Below, piece after piece: positions 1 to 14,369 of a stretch of 64,000 bases of DNA. The stretch is from Azadirachta indica (taxonomy: Eukaryota > Streptophyta > Magnoliopsida > Sapindales > Meliaceae): positions 5,787,182-5,851,181 of the forward strand of contig CM040445.1 in NCBI GenBank assembly GCA_022749755.1, read 5' to 3'. The notes beneath the pieces are model-generated. The model saw only the letters and a list, made by a program, of their open reading frames with translations. It was not told the origin of the DNA and searched no databases. The translations under genes and the position numbers were made by a program. The number at the start of each line of letters is the position of its first letter. Position 1 is the stretch's first letter.

Positions 1-2
1 GT

Positions 3-2519
3 ACCATCGAAACCTTCGATGACTTCAAGCGGGAACTCAAGCGGCAATTCTATCCGGAAAATGCCGAAGAGGAAGCACGAGGCCGGTTGCGACGCCTCAA
101 ACAATCCGGAAGCTTGCGGGACTACATCAAGGAGTTTACTAGCTTGGTGTTGGAGATTCCGGATATGAGCGACAAGGATTCGCTCTTTTTCTTCATGGAT
201 GGGCTCCAAGGATGGGCGAAGACGGAGCTTAGGAGAAGAAGCGTACAAGATCTTGCAACCGCCATAGCCGTTGCGGAGACTCTCACTGATTACTCAAGTG
301 AGCGATCAAATACCAAGGCCAAGGACAAGAAGGGTGGCCAAGGTAAAGGTGGGGGAGACCATAGCAAATCGCAAGGAGATGGTTTCCGCAAACCACCTAG
401 CGGCAAAGAGAAGCCGAGGAATGACAAAGAGAGGGATTCCAAACCTTCTCGAAATTGCTACTTTTGCGATGGTCCTCATTGGATGCGGGATTGTCCGAAG
501 AGGAAGGCATTGAACGCCATGGTGGCTCGTGCGGAGGAACCACCAAGTCGAGAGGGTGACGCGGCGATGGGTTCTTTGCAACTACTCAATGCCATTCGAG
601 CAGTTCCGGAGGCACAAGCAAAGGGGCTTATCTATGTTGATGTGGTGATCAACAAGGTACGTACAAAAGCCTTAATTGATACTAGTGCCTCACATAACTT
701 TGTGCAAGTTGACGAGGCCAAACGACTAGGTCTCAAGGTGACCAACAAAGGCGGCACCATGAAGGCAGTAAATTCGGTCGCTAAACCAATCAAAGGCGTA
801 GCGCGGAAGGTTGAAACCACCATCGGAGAATGGAAAGGACTGGTAGATTGGTCGGTAGTACCTATGGACGACCACAAAATTGTGCTTGGGATGGATTTCT
901 TCGATCAAATGAAGGTCGTACCGGTACCATTTGCCAACACCATGTGCATCCTTGATAGAGGCAAGGCGTGCATGGTTCCGATGTTAAGATCAAGTAAGGT
1001 GGAGACTAAGACATTCTCGACCATTAACTTAAGTATTCCCGAGGGAAAGCTAGTAGGGAGGATCAAAGAAAGATTGACCCGAGACCCTCTAGCCAAAAAT
1101 ATAGTGGTGCTCGCACACGAGGGGAAGACAAGACGGTTTTGGCTTGACGACGGATGGCTCTATGCCAAGGGGAGGCGAATATTTGTGCCGAAGTGGGGTG
1201 GCTTGAGGAAAGAGCTTATCAAGGAATGCCATGATTCCAAGTGGGCTGGACACCCCGGGGCTAAGCGCACCAACGCTTTGTTGGAAAATTCGTACTATTG
1301 GCCAAGGATGCGAGAAGATGTCGAGGCCTATGTGCGGACATGTCTTATATGCCAACAAGACAAAATTGAGCAACGAGCATCCGGCGGGTTACTTGAGCCA
1401 TTACCAATTCCGAACAAGTCATGGGAAAGCGTTTCCATAGATTTCATCACGTCACTACCGAAATCGGAGGGGTATGGAAGTATCATTGTGGTGGTGGATC
1501 GTTTTAGCAAATACGCGGTTTTTACACCGGCACCTACGGATTGCACAGCGGAAGAAGCTGCAAAATTATTCCTAAAGCATGTGGTGAAGCTTTGAGGAGT
1601 GCCGAATAATATTGTAAGTGATCGCGATCCACGGTTTACCGGGAAGTTTTGGTCCGAGTTATTCAAGCTACTTGGAACGGACCTTAATTTTTCTACAAGC
1701 TTTCATCCTCAAAGTGACGGACAAACCGAGCGTGTCAATGCACTGCTCGAATTATACTTGAGGCACTATGTGAGTGCCAACCAAAGGGATTGGGCTAAGT
1801 TGCTAGATGTGGCTCAATTTTCTTATAACTTGCAGCGGAGCGAGGTGACTAATAGGAGTCCGTTCGAGATTGTGTTGGGTCGACAACCGATGACTCCACA
1901 TGCACTAGCCTCAAGTTATGATGGAAAAAGTCCGGGAGCCTTCAAGTTCGCCAAGGCATGGCATGAACAAGCCGATTTAGCTAGGGCATACCTAGATAAG
2001 GCGGCTAAGAAGATGAAGAAGTGGGCGGACAATAACCGAAGGGACGTGGAGTTCCAAGAGGGGGACCAAGTCATGGTGAAACTCTTGCCCCAACAATTCA
2101 AGACATTGCGCAAAGTACACAAGGGATTGGTTCGACGTTATAAGGGACCATTTCCGATCATAAAGAAAGTGGGCAAGGTGTCATATCGAGTTCTTCTTCC
2201 CCCTAAATTGAAGATTCACCCCGTCTTCCATGTAAGCATGTTAAAGCCTTACCATGCAGATGAGGAAGACCCGAGCCGAGGGGAGTCAAAACGGGCTCCA
2301 ACTGCTGTGGTAACCTCTTTTGAAAAGGAGGTTGAGTGTATTCTTGCAGATCGACGAGTTCGAAAGCGAGGAGTGCCGAACTACACGGAATACTTCGTCA
2401 AGTGGAAGGGATTGCCCGAAAGCGAGGCTACATGGGAGCATGAAGATGTACTATGGCAATTCCAAGAGCACATAAAGAGCTTCCGTGAGGAAGACGCGAC
2501 GAGGACGCCGCGCATTTAG
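3..2519 (+). pseudogene. gag-protease-integrase polyprotein of a chromovirus (one nonsense codon, RT/RNase H missing)
   Basis: The frame is open from base 3 to a TGA at 1593-1595 and resumes in the same frame to 2519. The stop sits where related integrases have Trp (…HVVKL-stop-GVPNN…), so it is probably a single TGG to TGA change. Visible parts: retrotransposon gag (to about 290), basic linker, zinc knuckle CYFCDGPHWMRDC (about 459-497), protease centred on IDTSA at about 675, H2C2 zinc finger (about 1227-1360, ending CLICQQDK), integrase core with Asp in SIDF, Asp in SDRDPRF and Glu in QTERV, and a chromodomain (about 2330-2490, YFVKWKGLPESEATWE). The protease triad reads D-T-S instead of D-S/T-G, which should inactivate it. 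Between protease and integrase about 600 residues of RT and RNase H are missing while the frame stays open. Confidence 0.88.
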
Positions 2520-2530
2520 GTGGGGGAGGA

Positions 2531-4976
<2,446 letters not shown>

Positions 4977-6267
4977 AGTAAGTGTTCCATTTTATCCTTT
5001 CTCACCCTCCAAAGGCATCCGGTGTTTGTCAGCAAATTACAGAAGCAAAACAAAACTTATGGTGCCTTTGTTTTAGTTTTATCCTTTATTTTATTCAGTA
5101 AAGTAAGGCTTGTATTATAGTTTGAAGGTCTAGGCATTAATTAACAAAATATAGATGAGAAAACCAAAATGGTGAGGCAACAAACTAATAGTTGAATCTT
5201 TTTTATTTTTGTTTGCACAGAACTCTGCACATCACCAATTAATCATATCATCTCACATCAAATATTTTCCTAACCTTCTAACATGGCAGGTTTATTGGTT
5301 GGCTGGTCATTGGTTGTTGATTAACCTTCAGAGAGTAATACAAGAGATGGATGGGCAGGTGATTCAATGATACTGCAGAGATAAAGGGGATTAATTTCTC
5401 TTTAGGTGTTGGAGTGCTTCCTTGACCATAACGGTTCATTATGAGAATTTGCTTTTAATATCGGGTAATAACAGGATATGCATTTATAGGAGAATGACAA
5501 TTTAAATGATTTTGATGGATTACACCATGAAATTAGCAGAGTTCTTCCATAATTCTGCAGAAAACAGATCAATGTTTCAAGCTTTATGTTTCCTTTTCAA
5601 AGCTACAGTCAGTCAGCTGCAATGTTAACGGACGAGAGAAATGCAGAAAGCTGGCTGTTAGAGCCAGAGGGCTACTTTCGGCAACTTGAATAAACTCCAG
5701 CTTTGAAAGTGAAAACTGTAAGGATATGGTTACAAGAGGAATGAAAGCACTTAAAATTTCACACCTTATATTTTGACAGTAAAAATTCCTCGCTACTAGC
5801 ATTATCCTAAAAAAATTGGCGTCATTGCGTGACAAGCTAGTTGATTCCTGCCTAACCTCTAATTTGGAAGGTTGGCCGATTGAACGGCGTCGTGTCGCTT
5901 AATCTTTCTTTTAACTGTTAGATTTGATAAATACAATAGGTTCCATTTGTTTAACTTTCTATTTGCATATAAAATTGTGCTCTAATTGCAAGTCAGAGCT
6001 TGTCTCGTACTTGATGTACTTGGAATGGTTCAATGTACAAACACACAACCTTTAACAGAAACTTCGAGCAAGTGGGAAAAACTATCGATTATTCAAAACC
6101 AGCGAGTGATGAGAAATTCTTCGTCTGGACTGTCAGCGAGAAAGAAGCAAAACCTATCATGCAGGATCAATGCAAAGTCTTTGTCGTTGTTTGTTTCTGA
6201 GAGTATGCGTGTAAGGAAGTCCATGACAAAGAAAGGCTAGGTAGAATGTGAATTGTAGCTAAACGGA
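4977..6267. other. intergenic, no gene seen
   Basis: AT-rich spacer between the GDH remnant and the plus-strand ankyrin gene. Short reading frames here (for example 5986-6240 plus, 5584-5835 minus) show no recognisable domain. Confidence 0.6.
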
Positions 6268-7700
6268 ATGGATCCTGCATTGTTTACGGCTTCTAGGGAA
6301 GGAAACATAGAAGCTCTGCTTATGCTCCTGTTAGCTGATCCGCTTATCCTAGAGTGTGCCGCAACTAGCAGCACTGATACTCCTTTGCACGTTGTTGCTA
6401 TGCTTGGACGTACTGGTTTTGTGAAAGAACTCATCAAACAGAAAACTAATGCTGTCGGGTAATTGAGAGAATTAAACCAATATGGGTTTAGTGCAATTCA
6501 TTTGGCATCTGCAAATGGGCATAAGGAGGTAGTGAGAGAGATTCTAAAGATTAGTGGTGAGCTCTGTCATCTAAAAGTAAAGATGGAATGACTCCTCTGC
6601 ATTGTGCTTGCATTAAAGAAAAGGTTGAAACAATCAGTCATCTCCTTACAGTTTCGTCAATGACTTTTTCAGGGGTGACTCTGAGAGGGGAAACTGCTCT
6701 ACATCTTGCTGTTAAAAACAATCAGTTTCAAGCTCTTCGAGTTCTGCTAGAAGGATTAAATGACAACCATTTGATAGAAATACTGAACTCTGAGGAGGAA
6801 GAAGGAAACACCATCCTCCATCTGGCTGCAGCTCGAAGAAATCGTCAGGTAAGATTTTTGTTTTCAGCATAAAAATGTCAACTATATACAGAATAACCAG
6901 AATTCTTGGGATGGTGAGATTAATGATTTTCTTCATTATGTGAACGGGCCCTAGAATTACTGCTGAAATACAACACTGCAAATCCTAGAGTGTTGCAAGT
7001 TAATGTTGTTAACAAGAGCAGCCTAACTGCGCTGGATCTTGCTGTTCTTGTAGCAGGTGACTCTGGCTACCATGATATAGAAAGACTACTCAAGCATGCA
7101 GGTGCAGAGAGAGCACGCTTCTTAAATGACATTACTCTTTCTCCTGAGCAAACGCAAAACCAAGTTCTCACTCAAACAGAACCGCAAATACTCGGTCTTT
7201 CAACCTCCCCAGGACCAACAAACTCGTCCCGAGAAGAAGTAGCAGACTGGATAGACTACTTCAAGTTCTCTATCAATGAAAATAATCCAAACCGAGTTGG
7301 CACTGATCTTTTAGTCATGGTTGTATTAATGGCAACCACAACATTCCAGGCTGGTTTAAGCCCTCCTGGTGGGATTAGGTATGACGATGGGGTGGCATTT
7401 CTGGATTCAAAGACTTCTCTATTCGCTTTGTTCGTCTTCTTAAATAGTTTAGGATTTTATGTATCTTTGATGACCATGCTAGTACTCACGAACAACTTTC
7501 CTTTCTTCTTGGGGTTGTTCGCGGCCGTCATTGCAAATGAGCGTCACCTACAGCTGCGCAATGGTATCGATTTCACAACCAGGAGGCATGACGTCGTTCT
7601 TTATTTGGCTGGTCTGGTCAATGCCAACATCTATAGTCATCATGTCTCGTATTATCGCAAAATGTTACAGACGGGGAAGTCGCGGGCCGTTTGCATATAG
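6268..7700 (+). pseudogene. ankyrin repeat/PGG-domain membrane protein gene, broken
   Basis: The product resembles plant ankyrin proteins with a C-terminal PGG domain: N-terminal ankyrin repeats, then a membrane region carrying a Pro-Gly-Gly motif. Exon 1 starts at ATG 6268 and shows repeats at TPLHVVAMLGR, SAIHLASANGH, TPLHCACIKEK, TALHLAVKNNQ and TILHLAAARRN. Exon 2 (about 6950-7700) carries LTALDLAV, a linker, and the PGG region FQAGLSPPGG followed by hydrophobic segments. Three lesions are visible: a TAA at 6460-6462, a one-base frameshift near 6575 (HLK/SKDGM), and no proper AG acceptor in front of the ALELLLKYN-like start of exon 2, where GG stands at the expected place. It is more diverged than the minus-strand array members and lies in the opposite orientation. 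Sequencing error could explain one lesion but not all three. Confidence 0.8.
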
Positions 7701-7986
7701 GTAGCATCAGGGTGCTTAAGGGACGTAGATTGCAATTTACGCCATCTGTAAGGCTCAAGGGATTTGATATTGTTATCTCATCAGGGATTTCTTCCATTGC
7801 AGAAAATATGTATCTTTTTTTTTAGCGCAAAAACTCGTTACAGACAAATATGTCCACGAAATTAAGTTAGGAGCTAAAAAGTTGAAATTGCGTGAGAAAT
7901 AAAAACTCGGATCATTATCCTCCACTACTTAATATAAATTACAACAAATAATAATCAAGAAGAATGCATTGTGAACTGCAATCTGA
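7701..7986. other. convergent intergenic spacer
   Basis: Under 300 bases between the 3' end of the ankyrin pseudogene and the 3' end of LIL3. It presumably holds the 3' UTRs and polyadenylation signals of both. I see no gene. Confidence 0.5.
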
Positions 7987-10236
7987 CTAGTCTTTTTTGG
8001 CACCACTTGAGGTTTCATCCTGCCAGGTTGCTTGCCATTGCTTATCATAAAATGTTGTCTCTTCCAGAAGTTTTTTCAGATTTTCAACATCCTCATTCTT
8101 TCTGATTAGAAGTACTCCCACAACTGCAACAAATAATAGAGTCTTGCAGAAGAAGTTGCCCATTTGGTCAACTAGACCAACCCCAGTCAAGCTATCAACC
8201 AGATAAGCCATAAAGAAACCTATCATTGCAGCCCGGCCTGCAGCAAACTCACAAAACATCATTTGTATTAGCATCAAGCAGAGACGCATTATAATGAATA
8301 TTGAAAATGAAAAGACAGATCTAAGCAAACCATTAAGCAGTTCAGCTTCAGGGAGATGGTATCTCTTAATCCATGCCCACCAAGGTATAATTGATGTGTC
8401 GAAAACTACAGGGTCATCATTACTAGATGATTCTGGGTTATTCTCAAGCCATTTTCTTCTCCTAGCCTCTGAAATGGATTATCCAAAGGACGACCATTAG
8501 AAACCAAGAAATCTCTTAGCTATCAGAATTAAGATACTGAACCCTTAATTAAATGTCACTTCCCATGAAAGAAAAAAATAAATAAATTGAATAATTATGT
8601 ATTAAAGCATGCCTTTAAAAGCAAGCTATAAGAAAATAAATGGACGGCAGACAGATAATTGACAATAGATATAAGTCCACCATATTGTGGCGACTGGCCA
8701 GTAGAAGTAATCTGACACATGCACCCAGGGTCAAGAAAACTTTGTCATTGTCAATAGTTTTCTTGTCACTAAGTTGTCTTAAAAATGTCAAGTGGACAAG
8801 AAAGATTCCAAATTGATGACTGAATAGCATGCAAAATACATCATATGCAATTGTGATGCCAATGAAATTTAAATCAACATCTTGTTAAATAGCAGCTGTA
8901 TGCACATATATCATAGGATATCTAACCTAGATTGATCTTAAGGGTCTCAACAATGACATGGATAAACTGCCATTATCAGTTACAAGATCAGTCATTTCAA
9001 GCAGGCACAGTCCAAGTTTGAAAAGGGAAAAGAAAGACACAAATCTTGTGCAAAACAAGTGTTATCTCAAGTGGCACACTCATGCCCCAATTTCTTACTA
9101 GATTAGTAAGCTAATCTAAATAAGAACAAAGTTAGTTGCCTGACGTAAGTTTGTTGTAATGTTATCATAGGAGCTGTGGGAACTACAAGCATTCCACACC
9201 AAAGATTAGCCTAAAGAATAGCCCATCAGTTACAAATCCAGAAATTACCAAACCTTTCATGTTAAGTCTATAATCAAGTGTTCCTTCTAAAATACCATTC
9301 GGGATCAGCTCAATCTGTTGGAGTCCAAACTAACAGTCACTATTCCATTTCACATTATTGCAGTCTCAATTTCATGTGCCCGTGCTTGCGTTATTCACAA
9401 CACTCAAGTCTAACTACTACATATGAGTCAATATTTTTCCCTTTTCTAAATACCATATATTTAATCCTTTATCACATCTACAATCAAACAGAACAATATG
9501 CTGAACGATTAGTCTGAGGAGATAAATTTTGCAACAAACCCACTGTCCAGAAAGTAAAAACTTCTTTCGCTCATCAAAGAAACAGAAGTCATGGGAAGAT
9601 AATATCATAGCTTATAGGATATTAAATTGACAATTGAGCCAACATGCAAGTAAAGCATAATAGAGTTAGAATTCTATCTTCTAAGGACTTAAATTGCAAA
9701 TATATCCAAGATTCAGATCAATTGAACTTCTTTCTTAACTCTTTCCAACATTTCCAGACCAACCAAACATGCTAAAGTGAAAATCAAAGAAATTTAAAAG
9801 TGATCAAAAGCTTAACCATGTAAAGTAACAAACCATGAGAAAGAAACAAGAAGCCAGAAACCATACCAGCATCAATAACAGCATCCCAATCAGTCTGTCC
9901 ATTTTTCTGAAACTGTTTCAAATCCCAAGTCCCATTAACCCATCTAGGGTCCTCAAATTCGCCAACAACCGTCACTTCCTGGGCTTCCACCGCCCCATTG
10001 GACTCCGCAGGGCCCTCTGAAACCTCCTGAACCTTTGGTTCCTCAACAGGAGCAGCTGGGGCTGAAAGTCCGGCTCCATTATCAGCTGCCGAAGCCTCAA
10101 AAGTGAAAAAAGGTTCTCTTTTGGAGCGGAGAGAGAGAGCGGGCTTGTGGGTAAAGGAAAAATGGGGTCTTGAATGCTGAGATGATGGAGGAGGAGGAGG
10201 AGGAGAGAGAGAAAGCAAAGCTATGGATATGGACAT
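7987..10236 (-). CDS. LIL3: LIL3, light-harvesting complex-like protein 3, chloroplastic (3 exons, 252 aa)
   Basis: Exons on the minus strand are 9867-10236, 8331-8468 and 7987-8237, all with GT-AG introns, joining to 759 bases. The protein has a Ser/Pro-rich transit peptide (about residues 1-40), an acidic Glu/Pro/Val linker, the LIL3 signature [14 protein letters not shown], then the LHC motif [12 protein letters not shown] (about 166-177) that starts the first membrane helix, and a second helix [20 protein letters not shown]3 sits in thylakoid membranes, binds chlorophyll and anchors geranylgeranyl reductase and protochlorophyllide oxidoreductase, so it supports chlorophyll and tocopherol synthesis. 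Length fits the family (about 250-260 aa). All splice phases restore the expected residues: A-E at the first junction and N-G-R at the second. Intron 1 is about 1.4 kb and holds no other gene that I can see. Confidence 0.95.
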
Positions 10237-11500
10237 GGCTGTTTAGTTTAGTTTTTGATGGGGAGAGAGTTCCAAAGACTTCTCAGTACATGGTTGGCTG
10301 AGTTTTGAGGAGCTATCTACAACCTTACAAAGCTAGTAGTGCTCTGGATTTCGTACTTCACACTGAAAGTATATTTTTTGGTGTCTGAGAAAGTAAAATG
10401 TATATAATGCATCAGATATACATTTCCTGATAAGTATGAGAGTATAATAATAGCACCGGCGGAAGAAAAAGGAAAAATTCACCTAACTTATGGTTTGGTT
10501 TAGTTCACTTTGATTTACAAGAATTAATCATTTGGATTCAAATTTTAAATTTATTATTAAATTGAAAATTAACTTGATTTAAAAAAAAGAAAATTTTACT
10601 TTAATTAAATAAAAAATTAAAGTAGAACGCAAATCAATTTTATTATTTATTTTTAAAAACTTAATTATTTTTTTAATTCATCAATTTTTTTTGGGTTAAA
10701 CTTTATCAAAATTGAATAGCAAGACCGATCCTTTCCTAACTTCTTACATATTTTTTTTTTATTTTTGTTTTTAACTTCAAATATTTACTTAAAATAATGA
10801 TACGAATTCTGGGCCATTAATCATGTAATTCAAGAGTGGAGAGAATTCATGAGTTGGTAACATTAAATGTGATTCATTAATTTTTCTTTTTCACAGTTAT
10901 ATGGGATCAATAACTCACATTTTATATCTCTGCCTTAAACAAAAAGTTAAAACTAAAATAACTTCACTTTTCTTTATTTAGTCTTTTCTCATTGACATCA
11001 ACAAACTCATTAAAATTAAACATATAGTAACAAAGAATTGATGTATAGATATTAATTAGTTTAATTGGTAAAAGTCACTAAAGTTTTAAAAGTTTTCCCT
11101 TTACGCAACGTGGGCCCTAGTTTTTTCGCTTCATTTCATCCCATCTAATTAGTGCTCCATTTTTTTTTAAAAAAAGGATAATTATTTATTCTGTATTAAT
11201 TTTCTTTAATATAACAGTTACATTATATTAAACTTTTTCTTTCCTCTGTTTAATATTTAGACCACTGAGTTCTCTGGGCTTGGGTTTATCTGTGTAATCA
11301 GCAGTTATAACTACGAGTTCGTCTTGGATACCCACATACATCTTTCTTTTATCCCTGGACACCCAAAATTTTTGAAAAGGCCCATGAAATGAGATAAGCT
11401 CGAGGCTTGAGCTAAGGACTACATAAATTTATGATTATTTAGTTTACAGTGGCTACCAGCCGGCTAGTAAAATACATCGTAAAATCGCAGAGGTCCCGTT
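10237..11500. other. LIL3 upstream region and AT-rich spacer
   Basis: Holds the LIL3 promoter side and then very AT-rich DNA with homopolymer runs. No gene, RNA or clear promoter element could be assigned. Confidence 0.5.
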
Positions 11501-11505
11501 GCAGG

Positions 11506-12236
11506 AGTCCGTTTGGGATTGCGGTGAGAAGCATTAAAAATAATTTTTAACGCTTAAAATTAATTTTAAGTATTTAATAAATTTTTTTTAAAATTATTTT
11601 TATATAAAATATGTTATCTTGCAGCAAATTTTAAAAAACAGATCTTACTTACTTTTCAAAATCTGATTTTAAAAATTTATTTTATCCATATTTATAATTT
11701 TTTTATATCTCTATTTAAATTATATAAATTTAAAATTACCCTTTACAAATTTAAATTATTTATTTATTTTTTTCATATAAATTTTATTCTTCATTTTCTT
11801 TCATGTAAGTTTTATTATTTTAAAATATACTTTTTTTTTGTTTCAAGCATTGTTCAAGTCTTGTTGTTCCACAATTATCGTCAAAGTCAATTTTTTATTT
11901 TCTATTTGATTTATTTTAATGTTCTTTGATTTGTTGTAATAATCAAAATAATTATTTTTGTTATTATAAATTATTTTATATTATATATATTAATTAATAC
12001 AATTCAATATATTTAAAAATATATATATTTAATATCGTATGTTTATTTTTTTTATTTACATTATTATAATATTTTTACAGTAAAATTTACCAAAACGTTA
12101 GTAAAATATTTTTAAAATTCACAGCATTTTTAAATATCAAATTTATCAAATATTAAATTAATTCTCTTTAAAATTAATTATTTTTACAGTATAGAAAAAA
12201 CAAATTTTTTCAAAATCTACTGCAATTCCTGACTGG
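11506..12236. mobile_element. AT-rich MITE-like element with imperfect inverted ends
   Basis: The left end reads TTTGGGATTGCGGTGAGAAG and the right end, read on the minus strand, CAGGAATTGCAGTAGATTTT, sharing a GG-ATTGC-GT-GA core. The interior is strongly AT-rich and non-coding. It stops within ten bases of the stop codon of the ankyrin/PGG gene at 12244. No target-site duplication could be fixed, so the boundaries are approximate. Confidence 0.35.
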
Positions 12237-12243
12237 CATAGTC

Positions 12244-13563
12244 CTAGCCCAAGCGTCGTTTGTCATAGTCCACCCAGCTTCTAAGCTTGTCGTGTCTAAA
12301 AAATGCCATCCGGGGAACCGCAACTGCTGTGACTGCTAGCACATACATTATACTTATATACCCAGAAATATTGAGGGATGGAAACGTGCCAGCCAGTGAA
12401 GATTGATAAGCATATATCAGAAAACTTGTTGATACAGAAAGTGCAGTAAAATAAGGAAGCCCGCTGATGACTGTCAGAATTGTGCACAAGGATGCATAAA
12501 ACGCCAGGGAATTAAAAATAAAAAATATAATTAGATAAGTATCAGACCCCAGGATCATCTCCCCTGCCCGGAAATGGCTGCTGTTAGTGGTCATGGTAGT
12601 GTTGGTATTTTCCCCCGTCTCCGACGGACTGTTTTCTTGCCAGTAACCACCGGGAGGACTGAGGACAGCTTGGTAGGTGGCTGTGGCAATCAATATAGCC
12701 ACCACAAGTACTATATTCCGGAGATCAGCAGAGTTTTCCTGGCTTTTCCCAACAATTCCCAAACGTTTATCCCTTTTTTCCATTAGTGATAAGTCCCGAC
12801 TCAAATACTCTGCAAGCGTAATACTGGAATCATTCAGTTCAGAAGCTCTTTTAGCTTTAGCACGACGTAGGATTTTTCCAACTTCTCTGTCCAGCGAATC
12901 GCGTTTAAAATTGAAGATGTCTTCAGCTGTCAAACCGCTGAGATTCTTGGCATTCACGTTTATATAGGGAATCACCGATTTCATCACCTTGGGTTGATTT
13001 GTAGCTGTTGCAATGTGCAAGGCTGTGTTGCCGTCCTCGTCCTTCCATTTGAGGATCTCTTCTTTGTTGGTTCGTTCAAGCCATCCTAATAAGACTTTGA
13101 AAGCTCTAAACCTATAGTTTTTCACAGCAAGATGCACAGCGTTTTCGCATTGAACTGTCAAGTCTTCAATTGATGATGGGCAGACGGACAAAAAGTCGAC
13201 CAAAAGATCAACATCCTCGATTTGAGCTACGTAGTGCAGAGGAGTAACCCTCCCTTTTGCTTTGACTCTAACAAACTCACTGTCGATTGTTAACATAGCT
13301 CTTACCAGCTGGTCATGACCATTTTGCAAAGCCAGGTGCATAGGGCTAAACCCGAGATGATTTAGCTTCCAAGCAAGAGAAGGCTTTAAGGTTGCTATTT
13401 CCATTGCAAAATGGGTGTTTCCAGCAGCAGCAGCTATGTGTAGAGGATTATCAACAAATGATATCTCATCAAAACGATCTAGAACACGGGGATCTGCTGA
13501 CAGTATTGAATACAATGCCTCGACATCACCACATCCCGCACACTCATTTAAACTCCGCTTCAT
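12244..13563 (-). CDS. ankyrin repeat/PGG-domain protein, BDA1-like, single exon, 439 aa
   Basis: Complete reading frame from ATG 13563 (a TTG six bases further up is not a likely start). Five ankyrin repeats are visible: NPLHIAAAAGN (about 39), SPMHLALQNGH (about 73), TPLHYVAQIED (about 107), NAVHLAVKNYR (about 141) and TALHIATATNQ (about 180). NVNAKNLSGLTAEDIF follows, then a basic linker, then the PGG membrane domain (VLVVAILIATATYQAVLSPP, Pro-Gly-Gly at about 304) and three more hydrophobic segments. Such proteins lie in the plasma membrane with the ankyrin repeats in the cytosol; Arabidopsis BDA1 acts in immune signalling downstream of the receptor-like protein SNC2. The relatives at 48672-50110 and in the array have an intron after TNQPE/TNQSE. 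Here the frame runs straight through the same point (TNQPK-VMKS), so the intron is absent. No poly(A) tract is seen after the stop. Confidence 0.9.
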   Translation of the reverse strand: MKRSLNECAGCGDVEALYSILSADPRVLDRFDEISFVDNPLHIAAAAGNTHFAMEIATLKPSLAWKLNHLGFSPMHLALQNGHDQLVRAMLTIDSEFVRVKAKGRVTPLHYVAQIEDVDLLVDFLSVCPSSIEDLTVQCENAVHLAVKNYRFRAFKVLLGWLERTNKEEILKWKDEDGNTALHIATATNQPKVMKSVIPYINVNAKNLSGLTAEDIFNFKRDSLDREVGKILRRAKAKRASELNDSSITLAEYLSRDLSLMEKRDKRLGIVGKSQENSADLRNIVLVVAILIATATYQAVLSPPGGYWQENSPSETGENTNTTMTTNSSHFRAGEMILGSDTYLIIFFIFNSLAFYASLCTILTVISGLPYFTALSVSTSFLIYAYQSSLAGTFPSLNISGYISIMYVLAVTAVAVPRMAFFRHDKLRSWVDYDKRRLG

Positions 13564-14000
13564 ATCCAAAGTTTACGCAGCAATTGATGTTAGCTACAGA
13601 AATAAGGAGCTTATATAACTGCCCTTTCTCAATTTATAAGAGCCGAGGTGGATTAGAAAGCTTTGAATACTGCAGATATGTTTGGCCCTTACAAGTCAAA
13701 ACAAATGTTTGATTATTTCAGCCTCGAGAAAAGTATGTTTAGAATTCCACAGTCATCTATACGTTGCCAATTTTCAAGGAAAATCACTACAGTGGTGAAA
13801 TAAAATCACTAAAGTTCAATATAAATAGGCATTTGCGGATATAGAAAACAAAATGAAACACTTGCGCTGACAGATATATAGAAAGAAACAATTAAAAATG
13901 GAAATAGAAGAAAATTCTCGGGCATTCAGTTGATAGTTCGGTTGTTCAAAACATTGTCAACTTCGAAGGCTAGAATATATATAAAAGAAAATATTTGTTT

Positions 14001-14080
14001 GATTTGAATAATCAATTGTATGGTGGTTGGCTCTTATTTAAATTTGAATAATCAATTCTATGGTGGTTGGCTCTTATTTA
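14001..14080. repeat. two tandem copies of a 40-base unit
   Basis: Copies at 14001-14040 and 14041-14080 differ at two positions. The unit contains TTTGAATAATCAATT and TATGGTGGTTGGCTCTT. Confidence 0.9.
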
Positions 14081-14346
14081 ACTTCTAGCGATGTTTACTG
14101 TTACTAATTTTTGCATTGACAAGGTCCAACACAACCATTCAGGCTGAGGCGTCAGTTTGAATGTTTGTTTTCAGATTAACAAAGAGCTAGCTTAGCTGAC
14201 CATCTTGTCTAGAAGGAACAAACCCAACCAAGACCCAACCTTTCCAGTCATAAAACAAAAGCATTATCTCTATAACAACAAAATATATAAACTATTAAGT
14301 ATCAACTTCATTACATTTTACATTTTATATTTGACATTATAGGTGG

Positions 14347-14369
14347 ATATATATATATATATATATATT
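14347..14369. repeat. (AT)n microsatellite
   Basis: Uninterrupted AT dinucleotide run. Confidence 0.9.

Noticed and set aside
5986..6240. 84-codon plus-strand reading frame
   Set aside because: No domain or splice context, and it lies upstream of an ankyrin gene in AT-rich spacer.
13564..13569. TTG start two codons before the ATG of the ankyrin/PGG gene
   Set aside because: The ATG at 13563 gives the normal N-terminus seen in the family.
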